A DNA stretch of 64,000 nucleotides, taken from positions 4,650,001-4,714,000 of the forward strand of contig NZ_CP060412.1 in assembly GCF_014297575.1 (NCBI RefSeq). Direction: 5' to 3'. The notes below the pieces were generated by a model that saw nothing but the letters and a program-made list of their open reading frames with translations, was not told where the DNA came from and made no database searches. Below, piece by piece: positions 24,067-33,725 of the stretch. The position numbers were made by a program, and so were the translations under genes. How positions within the stretch are numbered: position 1 is the first letter of the stretch; each line of letters starts with the position of its first letter. The stretch is from Dyella telluris. Lineage in GTDB: Bacteria > Pseudomonadota > Gammaproteobacteria > Xanthomonadales > Rhodanobacteraceae.

Positions 24067-25302
24067 ATGCGCATGTATGAGAAGGCCTTTGAACATCAAT
24101 GCGAATGTGTAACAGCCCACTGTTTCGAAGCTGATCGAGAGCGGGAACGCACGAAGGCTCTCTTTGCCTTGGCCCTCGGCAGTTTTTGCATTGGCACGTC
24201 CGAGTTTGCCAGCATGGGAATCCTCCAGCTGTTCGCAGCTGACATGCATCTCAGCATCAGCTCGGCCACGGAAGCCATTACGGCTTACGCCTTGGGCGTC
24301 GTCATCGGAGCGCCGGTCGTCACGCTGACCGCCGCGAGGCTCAATAGGCGCACGCTACTGCTGTGTCTCATGGCGCTGTTCATCGCGGGCAATGCGCTGT
24401 CATCTGTAGCTCGGAACCTGGAGATGCTCGCTGTCGCGCGCTTCATCAGTGGTTTGCCGCAGGGCGCGTACTTTGGCGCAGGCGCGGTGGTGGCGTCGAG
24501 CATGGTCGGGCAGGGTGCCGGCGGCAAGGCGTTTGCCCTGGTGATGACTGGCCTGACTGTCGCCACCATTGTGGGGTCGCCCCTGGCGACGTTTCTTGGG
24601 CAGAACCTGGGCTGGCGTAACACGTATGTTGCCGTGGCCCTGCTGGCCTTCGTGGCCTTTCTGGCACTTTGGGCATGGACGCCACGCTCCGATGCGCTCC
24701 GGGGTGGGCCGCTCATCCAGGAGTTGGCATCCCTGCGCAAGGGCAGCGTGTGGGGCATGATGCTGGTAGCGGCGCTGGGTATTGCGAGCATTTTTGCCGT
24801 GTATACGTTCATTGGTCCCTTCGTGACGGATGTTGCGCTACTCGATCGCCGCTGGATTCCCATTGCGCTTGCGTTGTTCGGCATTGGCATGACCGTGGGC
24901 AACCTGGTGGGTGGTCATCTCGCTGATATGCATGCCGCGCGCGGGTTGGTGTGGGGGTTTGCCGGTGCTCTGGCCGTGCTGGCCGTGCTGGCACTGTCTG
25001 GTGAGCATGCGCTTGTGCTCATGCTTACCCTCATTGGCGTCGGTGCCACCATGATGATGGCCATACCCACCATCCAGGTGCGGTTGACTCAGTTTGCGCC
25101 AGAGGCGCCTACGTTGATGGGGGCCATGAATCTGGCCTCGCTCAATGTGGCCAACGCCATTGGCGCGTGGTCCGGCGCGCGCGCCATCGAAGCCGGCCAC
25201 GGGTTGCTATCGGCGGCGTGGGCGGGCCTCGCCCTTACCGCCGCCGGCTTGATGGCCTTTGCGCTCACCTTGAGAAAGAACCCGCAGCTGGCCACGGCTT
25301 AG
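24067..25302 (+). CDS. MFS drug-resistance-type transporter (DHA1, AraJ/YdhP-like)
   Basis: The 411-aa inner-membrane protein has about 12 transmembrane helices. After a polar N-terminus of about 30 residues, the first helix carries FALALGSFCIGTSEFASMGIL, the motif D signature of AraJ/YdhP exporters. The loop between helices 2 and 3 (LNRRTLLL) and MTGLTVATIVGSPLATFLGQ (motif C-like) follow. It is expected to export small organic compounds by proton antiport. Its position after detoxification genes fits efflux of the same compounds or their products. Confidence 0.9.
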   Translation: MRMYEKAFEHQCECVTAHCFEADRERERTKALFALALGSFCIGTSEFASMGILQLFAADMHLSISSATEAITAYALGVVIGAPVVTLTAARLNRRTLLLCLMALFIAGNALSSVARNLEMLAVARFISGLPQGAYFGAGAVVASSMVGQGAGGKAFALVMTGLTVATIVGSPLATFLGQNLGWRNTYVAVALLAFVAFLALWAWTPRSDALRGGPLIQELASLRKGSVWGMMLVAALGIASIFAVYTFIGPFVTDVALLDRRWIPIALALFGIGMTVGNLVGGHLADMHAARGLVWGFAGALAVLAVLALSGEHALVLMLTLIGVGATMMMAIPTIQVRLTQFAPEAPTLMGAMNLASLNVANAIGAWSGARAIEAGHGLLSAAWAGLALTAAGLMAFALTLRKNPQLATA

Positions 25303-25619
25303 GCGGGCGCATGACTGTATATCGCTCCCCAGGTGCGTCGAACATTGGTGTAAATGTGGTACTCCCAACGCACGGACGGCATTCATCGAAGTGTGTCAGC
25401 GCGCGGTAGCCCGATATCAGTAATCGACTTGTATGACTGCCGGGATCGCCGCCACTCATCGTCCTTGAAAAAACCAGGGCGCAGGGGTGTGCACTCATGA
25501 CCGCGTCCGGGCGTCAGGTGGCTCGTACCGTCGCAACGGCGATCGGCTGGGAATGTCGGCGATGGGTGCCCGGCGTCGATGATTCGCACCCGGACGGGCA
25601 CTACCGGATTGGCAGGGGT
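25303..25619. other. 317-base intergenic region
   Basis: It lies between convergent MFS (plus) and AraC (minus) genes. No credible gene and no clear terminator hairpin were seen. Confidence 0.4.
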
Positions 25620-26516
25620 CTAGGACCCGGTTTTCACATCGCGTCGCTGCGCCCGGAACTGGCCGGGTGTCATGCCAGTCAGCTTGCGAAAGACCCGAAT
25701 GAAATTGGCCTGCGAGCCAAAGCCTGTTTCCAGGGCAATCTCCAGCTGCGGAGCTTGCGTATTCGCAAGCAATTGCTCCGCTGCCTCCACGCGCCGGTGG
25801 GTTACATAGCGGTACGGCGACAGTCCGGTGGCGGCGCGAAATAGCCGCGAGAAGTGAAATTCGCTGAGGCATGCCTGCGCCGCGAGTTCACTAAGCGAAA
25901 GGGTTTCGGCAAAGCGTAACTCGATCAGGTCGAGAACGCGCTTGAGTCGTCGCGGATCCAGGTCCGGGGTGTTCGTTTGAGGGCGCCAGCGCTCCACTGT
26001 GTAATTGCCCAAGAGATGGCCGGCCAGTGCCGAGTGCATGCCATCGAGAAATAGGCGATGCGAAGGATCGGGACCCCGCTGCATCGCGCCCAGCATGGCC
26101 ATGCCGATCCGGTGCAGCGTCGGGTCGGCCAGGCTGTTGATATGAGCCAGTTCGATACCGGACGGGTCCAACCCACAGTTGATCAGTACCTCTTCCTCGA
26201 CCAGCTGTCGGGGCAGATAGATCAACAAGACATCGATGGCATTGGCGATAGCACCACCATCCTCCTTGAGGCCCAAGGGAGAGACGCTTGCGGTGCCCGG
26301 CTGGACATAGTCCGAATACGTCGCCCCGTTGGCACGCCTCGATACCCTGGACCGCCCGGAGGTGACCAGGGCCACGACGTTGCTGTCGAAGGTCGCTGAT
26401 TCGAGATTCCCGGCCGCAATCGACCAGTGCTCTGCCCGGAAGTGGGGGAGGTTGGCATCGTTCAGCAATCGAGATCCCGCGGGATATCTGCCCGTCGTAC
26501 CTACTGGTGCGTTCAT
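25620..26516 (-). CDS. AraC-family transcriptional regulator
   Basis: The 298-aa protein has the C-terminal AraC HTH pair at about residues 195-290 (TLSLSELAAQACLSEFHFSRLF; then ALETGFGSQANFIRVFRKLTGMTPGQFRAQRR, read in segments). The N-terminal half is an uncharacterised effector domain. The frame is open 37 codons further up to 26627, but GGGG just before the ATG at 26516 favours the shorter form. Downstream is the convergent MFS gene. Upstream and divergent, 649 bases away, is a NarL-type regulator. Its target is not evident. Confidence 0.87.
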   Translation of the reverse strand: MNAPVGTTGRYPAGSRLLNDANLPHFRAEHWSIAAGNLESATFDSNVVALVTSGRSRVSRRANGATYSDYVQPGTASVSPLGLKEDGGAIANAIDVLLIYLPRQLVEEEVLINCGLDPSGIELAHINSLADPTLHRIGMAMLGAMQRGPDPSHRLFLDGMHSALAGHLLGNYTVERWRPQTNTPDLDPRRLKRVLDLIELRFAETLSLSELAAQACLSEFHFSRLFRAATGLSPYRYVTHRRVEAAEQLLANTQAPQLEIALETGFGSQANFIRVFRKLTGMTPGQFRAQRRDVKTGS

Positions 26517-27165
26517 GCTTACCCCAAAATCGGGGCCGCTCCGTCTGGCGTCGTCCCACAGCGCGAGGGCGCGGCCATCATTGACCACCGGCACGGGGCC
26601 GGGCGCCGCTTTGCCAACGCCGTTCATGCGGCGGTGCGATACGGCGCTTCGCGATAGTCATGCCAACGACGGTCAAGACTGAATCACCCGAAAGTGGCTT
26701 TTTGCCTTGAGAAGCGCCGGGGTAAGCGAATTTCACTCCAAAGGGTGATCTGCGCGACATCAGTCCGTTTGAAGCAGTGCCTCACAACGTCGGCCACATC
26801 AAGGCCGCGGGGCAGTCGGCCGTCGCCGCGGCTTTTGTCCGTTTGTGCAGATCGAGTGGGCTCGCTGCCTGCGAGCGCTCGCGGACGGTTCAGTCGAATG
26901 CATCCGGGCTCCGCTTGCCGGCATGGACGTCCATGGGGCCGCGCCGCGCAGTGCCATATAGGGCCGATCGCGTTACGGAAGGCGAACATTGACATGATGC
27001 GTGGGGCGGAACGATGGCCCATAAACAGGATGGAACGATAGACTCTCGGCAGGGCAATTCCACCCGAAAGGGTGATTGCCCTATGGGGTACGGAAATCGC
27101 CAAATACACCTTCGGCAAGCCGCGGTCACGAAGCGCATCGAACCAGTTCTTCAGGACGGATAATC
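26517..27165. other. 649-base divergent intergenic region with CACCC...GGGTG hairpins
   Basis: It separates the AraC (minus) and NarL-type (plus) genes. It contains CACCC-GAAA-GGGTG at 27061-27074 and two related but less perfect motifs near 26685 (TCACCCGAAAGTG) and 26733 (TCACTCCAAAGGGTGA). These could be operators or small hairpins. Frames across it are not convincing as genes. Confidence 0.45.
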
Positions 27166-27795
27166 TTGGACAGTGACTGCCCGGTCCGGGTCTTGATCGT
27201 CGACGACCATCCCATGATGCGGGACGGACTGCGTTCGACGATCGAGCTTGAGAATGACATGTGCGTGATCGGCGAAGCCATCGATGGCGCGCAGGCCATT
27301 GAGTTGTTTGCAACGCTGAGCCCGGATGTCACCCTGCTGGACCTGCAGATGCCCAATATTGACGGCCTTCAGGCGTTGACGGTTATCCGCAAACGGTGGC
27401 CCGGCGCGTCAGTCATCGTGTTTACCATATATCCCGGGGATGCCCGGGTGACGCAGGCGCTGACGCTAGGCGCCACGTCGTACCTGCTCAAGTCAGCGGG
27501 CCGAAACGAGATCATCGGAGCCATTCGCGAGGCAGCGGCCGGCAGGCAGGTGATAGCCACGGAAATCAGCAGCGAACTGGAGGCTTATCACGGTGCCGCC
27601 GTATTGACCGTGCGTGAACTGAGCGTGCTGCGGCTGGTCAAGGAGGGCATGTCCAACCGGCTCATCGCCGAGTCCCTCTTCATCTCCGAAGACACTGTCA
27701 AGAGCCATATGAAGAGCATCTTGATGAAGCTGGGGGCGTCCGACCGCACTCACGCGGTTACCATCGCTGCACGCCGCGGGTTCATCGACCCGTAG
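27166..27795 (+). CDS. NarL/FixJ-family response regulator
   Basis: The 209-aa protein has a receiver domain (acidic pocket D13/D14, phosphoacceptor D59 in VTLLDLQMPN, lysine in YLLKSAG) and a LuxR-type HTH at about residues 145-207 (LTVRELSVLRLVKEGMSNRL; then SEDTVKSHMKSILMKLGASD). The start is most likely TTG at 27166 with AGGACGG upstream, because family members begin right there. The cognate kinase should be the propeller-type kinase at 28504. Between them lies the remnant of another kinase. Confidence 0.9.
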   Translation: MDSDCPVRVLIVDDHPMMRDGLRSTIELENDMCVIGEAIDGAQAIELFATLSPDVTLLDLQMPNIDGLQALTVIRKRWPGASVIVFTIYPGDARVTQALTLGATSYLLKSAGRNEIIGAIREAAAGRQVIATEISSELEAYHGAAVLTVRELSVLRLVKEGMSNRLIAESLFISEDTVKSHMKSILMKLGASDRTHAVTIAARRGFIDP

Positions 27796-27896
27796 CGGGG
27801 GCGTCCTGTTGGAACACAGCTTGGCGGCATCGCTCGCGGCACGCTTCGGCGCGCCGGCATTTCGTCACGACGCGGCCGATGACATCGCCCCCGGGC

Positions 27897-28058
27897 GAAG
27901 GGGTTCGAGAAGAAATCGCGAGGAACTGCCGCGAGATTCTGCTCAAGGCCTTGCGTCACGCCAGCTCAATTCGCGTTCGCGTGAGCCTGATTTCAGCAAG
28001 CGGGCGATGCACGTTCCTATTGAAGGTGACAGTATTGGCATTCCTGCTGCCCATGTGA
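27897..28058 (+). pseudogene. fragment of a sensor-kinase HATPase domain
   Basis: A short frame without start codon reads REEIARNCREILLKALRHAS and then SIRVRVSLISASGRCTFLLKV before a stop. This matches the N-box region of NarL-partner kinases (compare ELYASGREALINAFRHASAK in the intact kinase at 28504). Everything before and after that segment is missing or unreadable. It follows the regulator gene by 101 bases, where a cognate kinase gene would be expected. Confidence 0.55.
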
Positions 28059-28503
28059 CCACGGCAAGGAGCGTGTCAGGTGGGAACCTTCCAGCAGGCG
28101 CGAGCGGACCGAGCGCATGTAACCTTGATGGATTGCCTGGCCATTCAACGAAGGCCAACGCTCTATAGACATGTGGTAGCCGGGTGACGCAGAAATGGTC
28201 GTCGGCAGCACTTGGGCCTGCTCGAAACAGCCAAGTCGATCATAGGTCACGCGTGCCGACTCCCATGCAACGCTAGAACGACCGCCGAGGCCGGCCTGGC
28301 ACTGGCGGACCAACGAATGCCAAGCGTTGGAAATATTCCAAGGGAATCGTCTGGGCATCTATGCTATTGCTTGCGCCACCGGGCGCGAGAGCAGCGTTGA
28401 TCGCAGCCCTTGCGATGTCTTTCGGTCGCGCGCAGGCCCGATGTAGTTCATTCTTTTCAGGCACTGCCGTGAAGCGCCAGATGGCCGCTCGAAGGAGGTC
28501 CTA
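28059..28503. other. 445-base region without a supported gene
   Basis: It lies between the kinase fragment and the intact kinase. Short open frames have no recognisable protein. It ends in a perfect ribosome binding site (AAGGAGG). It could contain further decayed kinase sequence that I cannot read. Confidence 0.4.
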
Positions 28504-31500
28504 GTGAAACAGCGCTGGTCACGACCAAGCTCCCTGATCTTCGTCAGGCGCTTCGTAATGCTGGCTGCCTTTCTTTTCGTGGCGACTGCCTGTCGTGAGC
28601 TTCTCGCCCAGGATGGCGACGACCATCCTGCCAACTTTACCCGCACGGTCCTTTCCGACAGCAACGGTGCGCTATATCACATCTATGGGATGGCTCAGAC
28701 GCCCGATGGCTGGATATGGCTTCCGGAGAAAGGCCATCTCTATCGCTTTGATGGCATGACGCCGGAAATCGTCGACGTTCCCGGCGCGGATTCCTCGGAC
28801 CCGGAATGCGTTCTGGCAACCCGATCCGGGGACTTGTGGGTGGCGTACGGCTCCGGTCGAACCCTCGTACTCCCGACCGGAGATTTTAGGCATCCGCGCG
28901 TGATGAACAGCAGCGGCCTGACGATGCCCCAATCGTTGCTGGAGGATAAGCATGGTGACATATGGGCGTACGGCAATAACGGAGCCTACAAGGCCAACGG
29001 TGACCAATGGAGGCCAATCGGCAAGGAATCCGGGCTTACCTCGAATCGCATCTACGCCATGCAGATGGACACGGAAGGCACGCTGTGGATGCTGACGGAC
29101 CAGGGTGTCTTTACACTGGCCAACGGGAAAGCGAGCTTCACCAAAAGTACATTCAGTGCCCCTTGGCTTGACCGGCACCTTGACCTTGGACACAACGACG
29201 GCACCTTGCGTTCCTATGGAAGTGTGGTGCTCAGCATAGTCATCGCATCCTATGGAAAAACAGAGGTGCCCGCCTATCAGACGTCGCGTTTTCGCGCGAT
29301 GAGAGATTCAGCAGGCGGCTTCTGGCTGGCGATGCCGGGGGATGGCGTGCGCCGGTCGGCATTAGCGGACCGGAAGACATTGGATGCGCTTGGATCATCG
29401 ATTGGCAACGGCACAAGTATCGATGCGGCCGCATGGCCGAAGGTGTCTCCCTCCCTTAGCGGCGAATTTCTAGAGGATCGTCAACACAATATCTGGATCC
29501 AGACGCGCTCCGGCCTGGAGCAATTTCGTCCGAATGTCGCCACCGCCTTGAAGCTGCCAAGCGGTGACTTTGCCTACACCATGCTGCCGGATCAGGACGG
29601 ATCGATCTGGTTTGGCGTCGCCCAATCCAGAAACGTCTATCGCTGGTGGCATGCGGCGTCCACGATAACGCCGGCAGATGGCTACGCCTACGACACCACC
29701 GCCGCCTTGAGGGATATCGACGGCAGCGTACTGCTGGGCACGGGGGGCGGGCAGTTGCTTCGCTTCGCCGATGGCAAGTTCGAGCCCCTGACTCCATTGC
29801 CTCCCGCGGGAAACCAGGACGAGGACGTGGTCACCATTGCCAGGGACGGCCAGCACAAACTTTGGGTTTCCATTCACCACCATGCCATAGCGCGGCTGGA
29901 TGGTGATCACTGGGTCATCAAGGGTGGCTTCGACCAGCTTCCGGACAAGGACAACAGGCGCGCTGTTACCGACGCGCACGGGCGCCTGTGGCTGGCCTAC
30001 CCTCACGACGTGTTTGTGATTGATGGAAAGAAGCTCACGCGCTTTGACTCCAGTGTCGGGATGGACATCACCAATGTCACCGACATCATTCCCGACGGCC
30101 AGCCCATGGTGGGCGGGGCGGATGGTGTCGCCGTATTTGATGGCCATCGCTTCCATCGGCTCAGTTCGCTTGACCCCATGGCACTGACCAATATCAACGG
30201 CATGGTGCGCCTGAAGGATGGAGCGGTGTGGCTCAATGGAAAAAAGGGCCCCGTGCGGATTAACGCCGGCGAAGTAGCGCGCGTGTTGAAGGACCCGGGC
30301 CACGACGTGGCACTGCGTGTTCTTGGTTCCGAAAGTGGGCCGCCTGGGCCGGCCCAAAACACTTTTCCAGTTCCGGCCCTCATCGAGGGCACGGATGGGC
30401 GTTTGTGGTTTGCGGGTGATGCCGGTCTGGCATGGATTGACCCGACGAAGGTCTTGCCCAGTCACGAGCCGACGGTGGTGATTCGTTCACTGATCGCGGG
30501 TGACAAGGCCTACCAAGTAACTGCCATCCCTACGCTTCCGCCGGCAACGAGCAATATCGAGCTCGATTACACCGCCATCGGGCAAGGTGACGCCAGCCAC
30601 TCCCGGTTCCGCTATCGCCTGTCCGGTGTGGACAGGCATTGGCAAGATGCTGGATACCGGAGGCAGGCGTTTTACACCAATCTCGGTCCAGGCACTTATC
30701 GCTTCATGGTCGAAGCGAGCAACGATGACAATGTCTGGAGCCTCTCCACAGCTCATGTCGACATCACGATCGCACCTGCGTTCTATCAAACGATGGGGTT
30801 TCGGATCGTTTGCTTCGTTGTGGGACTGGTGTTTTTGTTGCTTGCCTACCGCTATCACCTGCAGCGGCTTACACGGCGGCTTCGTTACGGACTGGAAGTA
30901 CGCCATGCCGAACGCGACCGGATAGCCCGCGAACTGCACGACACCTATCTTCAGACCGTACATGGCTTGGTGCTCAAGGTGAGCGCGGTCAGCGAAAGAA
31001 TGCCGGCAGGCGATTCCAAGGACCAGATTGTCAACGCCATTGGCCTTGCCGGAGCGGCCTTGGCTGAAGGTCGGAACCGAGTGTATGAGTTAAGGGCAAA
31101 GGCCACCAGCAAACAGGATCTTCCGGGCGCCTTCGATGAAGTGGCGCGGGAGTTCGAGACCGAGCAATCGCCTATTTTCAGCGTGACTTCAATCGGTCGC
31201 ATGAAGGCATTCAATCCGACGGTGATCGACGAGCTTTACGCAAGCGGTCGCGAGGCGCTCATCAACGCTTTCCGCCACGCTTCTGCAAAACATATCCATG
31301 TGGACATACGTTCTGACAGGACGGGCATTCGTGTGCAGGTTGCCGATGACGGGAAGGGGATTGATCCACAAGTGCTCCAGAATGGCGGCATCCCAGGGCA
31401 CTGGGGTCTTCGTGGCATGCAGGAGCGGCTGAGGGTTATCGGCGGCGAATGTAGCGTTGCCCGCAAGGCGCCGCGAGGGACGATCGTGACCCTCTTCGTG

Positions 31501-31530
31501 CCGGCGCGACGCGCTTACGTCCGCGGCTGA
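28504..31530 (+). CDS. two-component sensor kinase with periplasmic beta-propellers (Reg_prop/Y_Y_Y type)
   Basis: The 1008-aa kinase has a signal peptide or anchor at about residues 15-35, then about 650 periplasmic residues of repeated propeller blades. Examples are PDGWIWLPEKGHLYRFDG, HGDIWAYGNNGAYKANG and DGRLWFAGDAGLAWID. A Y_Y_Y-like domain follows (FRYRLSGVDRHWQDAG; GTYRFMVEASNDDNVWS), then one membrane helix (about 766-787), HisKA_3 with phosphoacceptor H812 in ARELHDTYLQ, and an HATPase domain ending VADDGKGIDP and GHWGLRGMQERL. GTG is the start, 5 bases after AAGGAGG. It probably phosphorylates the NarL-type regulator at 27166. Propeller kinases of this kind often sense polysaccharides or cell-envelope signals. 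Confidence 0.92.
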   Translation: MKQRWSRPSSLIFVRRFVMLAAFLFVATACRELLAQDGDDHPANFTRTVLSDSNGALYHIYGMAQTPDGWIWLPEKGHLYRFDGMTPEIVDVPGADSSDPECVLATRSGDLWVAYGSGRTLVLPTGDFRHPRVMNSSGLTMPQSLLEDKHGDIWAYGNNGAYKANGDQWRPIGKESGLTSNRIYAMQMDTEGTLWMLTDQGVFTLANGKASFTKSTFSAPWLDRHLDLGHNDGTLRSYGSVVLSIVIASYGKTEVPAYQTSRFRAMRDSAGGFWLAMPGDGVRRSALADRKTLDALGSSIGNGTSIDAAAWPKVSPSLSGEFLEDRQHNIWIQTRSGLEQFRPNVATALKLPSGDFAYTMLPDQDGSIWFGVAQSRNVYRWWHAASTITPADGYAYDTTAALRDIDGSVLLGTGGGQLLRFADGKFEPLTPLPPAGNQDEDVVTIARDGQHKLWVSIHHHAIARLDGDHWVIKGGFDQLPDKDNRRAVTDAHGRLWLAYPHDVFVIDGKKLTRFDSSVGMDITNVTDIIPDGQPMVGGADGVAVFDGHRFHRLSSLDPMALTNINGMVRLKDGAVWLNGKKGPVRINAGEVARVLKDPGHDVALRVLGSESGPPGPAQNTFPVPALIEGTDGRLWFAGDAGLAWIDPTKVLPSHEPTVVIRSLIAGDKAYQVTAIPTLPPATSNIELDYTAIGQGDASHSRFRYRLSGVDRHWQDAGYRRQAFYTNLGPGTYRFMVEASNDDNVWSLSTAHVDITIAPAFYQTMGFRIVCFVVGLVFLLLAYRYHLQRLTRRLRYGLEVRHAERDRIARELHDTYLQTVHGLVLKVSAVSERMPAGDSKDQIVNAIGLAGAALAEGRNRVYELRAKATSKQDLPGAFDEVAREFETEQSPIFSVTSIGRMKAFNPTVIDELYASGREALINAFRHASAKHIHVDIRSDRTGIRVQVADDGKGIDPQVLQNGGIPGHWGLRGMQERLRVIGGECSVARKAPRGTIVTLFVPARRAYVRG

Positions 31531-31562
31531 ATACGTGTTCGGTCTGCGGCGGCTGGCAATGA

Positions 31563-31976
31563 CTACTCTTTGATCTGCATGGCAGCGAGGTGAACTTGCT
31601 TGCCGTACATACCCCAGTTCTCTTCCGCGACCTCCAGAATGGCAACGTAAACGGGAACCTCTCCGCCATCGATGCGTGAATATTTGCCAAGGATGGCCGT
31701 GGCCTCGGTCACCATGCGTGTCTTGGTGGAAGCATTGAAACCGCCCTTGAGCGCGTACACCTTGAGACTGATGATGGGTTCGGCTGCTTGCTTTCCGGCC
31801 CGATACACCGTTTCCGGTGCGTGTTCCACGAAGTAGACCCAGATGCCGGCGCGGATTTGCGGCGTATCGATAAGGCGTTCGCACGCTATGCCAAGCTCGG
31901 TCAATTCAGCCGCGATTTTGGCACGGGCGTCGGCGGTGAACGTGTCCCTGGATGCGTGAAGGAACATCTTCGGCAT
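31563..31976 (-). CDS. tautomerase-superfamily protein
   Basis: The 137-aa protein begins MPKMFLHASRDTFTADARAKIAAELTELG (order as read) and contains IWVYFVEHAPETVYRAGK, a layout of 4-oxalocrotonate tautomerase or MIF-like proteins. Pro-1 would be exposed after removal of Met, the catalytic base of the superfamily. Two beta-alpha-beta units fit the length. The ATG at 31976 follows AAGGGG. It is convergent with the sensor kinase and is the last gene before the accessory island. Confidence 0.75.
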   Translation of the reverse strand: MPKMFLHASRDTFTADARAKIAAELTELGIACERLIDTPQIRAGIWVYFVEHAPETVYRAGKQAAEPIISLKVYALKGGFNASTKTRMVTEATAILGKYSRIDGGEVPVYVAILEVAEENWGMYGKQVHLAAMQIKE

Positions 31977-32765
31977 GACATGCCCCTTTTGATTGTTCAA
32001 CGGACATCTACCGTAACCGACCGTCGCCAGGATGCGCAGTTAATTCTGGTAAAAGCTAACTAGCTGTAGATCAGTTACCGCTGACTCGTGCTGCGAACGG
32101 TGTCGACGCATGATGATCCACGAAGTCGATGGGTGATGTGCCCGTGAACGCAGCTCCATCCGAACCTTGACCGTCAGGCAAGGGCGGCAGGGTCGATTTG
32201 TACTATTTCAGGACGATCCCGGGATAACAGAGGCTCTTCTGCGGAAAGGTGTCCGGGTGGCTCATATGGGTGATCCCCCGTATCGCGCGCCCCTTGTCGA
32301 GGGCTGCTGGCAGTGGGACTTCACAATGCAGTGCCGACCCGGTAGCCGAGATCACCGATCCTGTCCGCCATGGTGCTGTCGTTCCAGTCGGACAAGTCAA
32401 TCTTGGTGATTTCGCATTGGCTGTCTATACCGGATAGCAGGACAGGGCGATTAGCCCGTGTTATCGGGGGTAGGGCAAGGGCATCAGATCGGCGCAATGA
32501 GACGAACCCATGCTGTATCTGCACCTAAGTGCCTAATGAAAATGCGCCTTATCCGTTCGATCCTTCATAAGACATGGGCGCTTGGATTGGCGATCGAACT
32601 GTGAGGCGCCTGCGGGGGCTTTACAGTGATCTGATTCCAGTCCGCAAATTTGCGCCATACCGCTGGCGAGGCTTGCATTGTGTGTACCCGTCCCGTTTGA
32701 CCCCATGGTAAAACTTGGGAGCGTACTATTGGATAATCGCGACTCAAAGAAATGGAGCCTCACAC
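31977..32765. other. 789-base region at the left edge of the accessory island
   Basis: No gene can be supported. Two overlapping minus-strand frames (around 32203-32524) read plausible peptides such as IDLSDWNDSTMADRIGDLGY, but in different frames, so a decayed gene is possible. The direct repeat at 32447 lies inside. Confidence 0.4.
32447..32476 (+). repeat. direct repeat A flanking a two-gene unit
   Basis: GCGATTAGCCCGTGTTAT, then cGGGGGTAGGGC. It matches repeat B at 34301-34329 at nearly all positions, with one base of length difference. A more diverged relative with the same GCGATTAG...GTTATCG...TAG frame lies at about 14094-14125. The short GCCC and GGGC ends can pair. Confidence 0.65.
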
Positions 32766-33611
32766 GTGATTCTTCACCCGATCAAATTGCTCGATGCGAT
32801 GGCAGAGGAGATTTCAGATACAAATCAGACCATTGGAAAACTTCAGCAACTCAGCTTTTACCTTGATGGCGAGAACAACTTCTACGACCAAGAGCATGAG
32901 ATGACTGAGCATGAGCTCGAGTGGAGGCTTGAGCGCACGTACATCGGCCTTTCCTTGCTAATGGAACATCTCGCGCTACCGAACCTATTGTCCCAGTTCC
33001 AAGCGGGGTTCAAGAGATATCATGGCAAGCTCAGAGAGGTAGAGGTGGTGCCGTATGTCGGCGACTTCTACAGCGAGCCTCACTCATATTTGCGAAAGTA
33101 CCTATTTTCCCTTTCGAGTCTTTGTGGTGCCGATCTGGAAAAGCAGCAAGACGAGCAGAGGAAGTCCACTCTGGAAGGGATTCTTGTAAATACGCCGAAG
33201 ATCATCTTCGACAGGGGAATCGAACCGAAAAATGAGGCTGAGGTTAGGAAGAGCGTGTTCGACCTTCTCATCCATGTTTTTCCGGATACAGTTCGCGAAA
33301 TGCCCATCATTCAGAACACGAAGACCTACAAGCCAGACATAGGCGTCAAATCACTCTCAACTGCCATTGAATACAAATTCGCCGACTCTGAAGAAGAGGT
33401 CAAGAAGGCAGTAGGCGGCCTTTATGAAGACATGCGTGGATACTCAGGCAGCAAGGACTGGACCACATTCTATGCAGTCATCTATATGACTGATGCCTTT
33501 TACACTCAGCAACAAATCATGTCCGAGTTCAAACACACGTCTGCTGACGAAAACTGGAAGCCACTGCTCGTCATCGGCAAGGGAGCTCGAGTAAAGCGCA
33601 GTAAAGCCTAG
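32766..33611 (+). CDS. PD-(D/E)XK nuclease-like protein
   Basis: The 281-aa protein has a helical N-terminal half and a C-terminal nuclease-like core (about residues 160-270). The Y-K-P-D-I-G-V run gives the catalytic Asp and T-A-I-E-Y-K-F the E-x-K pair. A preceding helix carries E (NEAEVRKSVFDLL), the usual order of PD-(D/E)XK enzymes. Base composition is clearly more AT-rich than the surroundings, a sign of recent transfer. GTG at 32766 with GGAG nine bases upstream is chosen. A TTG at 32715 is less likely. With its DUF2441-like neighbour and the direct repeats A and B around both, it looks like a small mobile or defence unit. The substrate is unknown. Confidence 0.7.
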   Translation: MILHPIKLLDAMAEEISDTNQTIGKLQQLSFYLDGENNFYDQEHEMTEHELEWRLERTYIGLSLLMEHLALPNLLSQFQAGFKRYHGKLREVEVVPYVGDFYSEPHSYLRKYLFSLSSLCGADLEKQQDEQRKSTLEGILVNTPKIIFDRGIEPKNEAEVRKSVFDLLIHVFPDTVREMPIIQNTKTYKPDIGVKSLSTAIEYKFADSEEEVKKAVGGLYEDMRGYSGSKDWTTFYAVIYMTDAFYTQQQIMSEFKHTSADENWKPLLVIGKGARVKRSKA

Positions 33612-33725
33612 CAATTTACCTAAGGCGAGGTCGCTTCCAGATCGACCTCGCACCTTGTACGTCGTCTATTTCCAACTATCAATCAAGCCGATGGCTTCGT
33701 CGTCGCAAAGGTCCAGGCGCAGGAC

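Noticed and set aside
32203..32524. Possible decayed minus-strand gene
   Set aside because: Two overlapping frames read protein-like peptides, but I cannot decide on one or name a family. It is left as an unassigned region.
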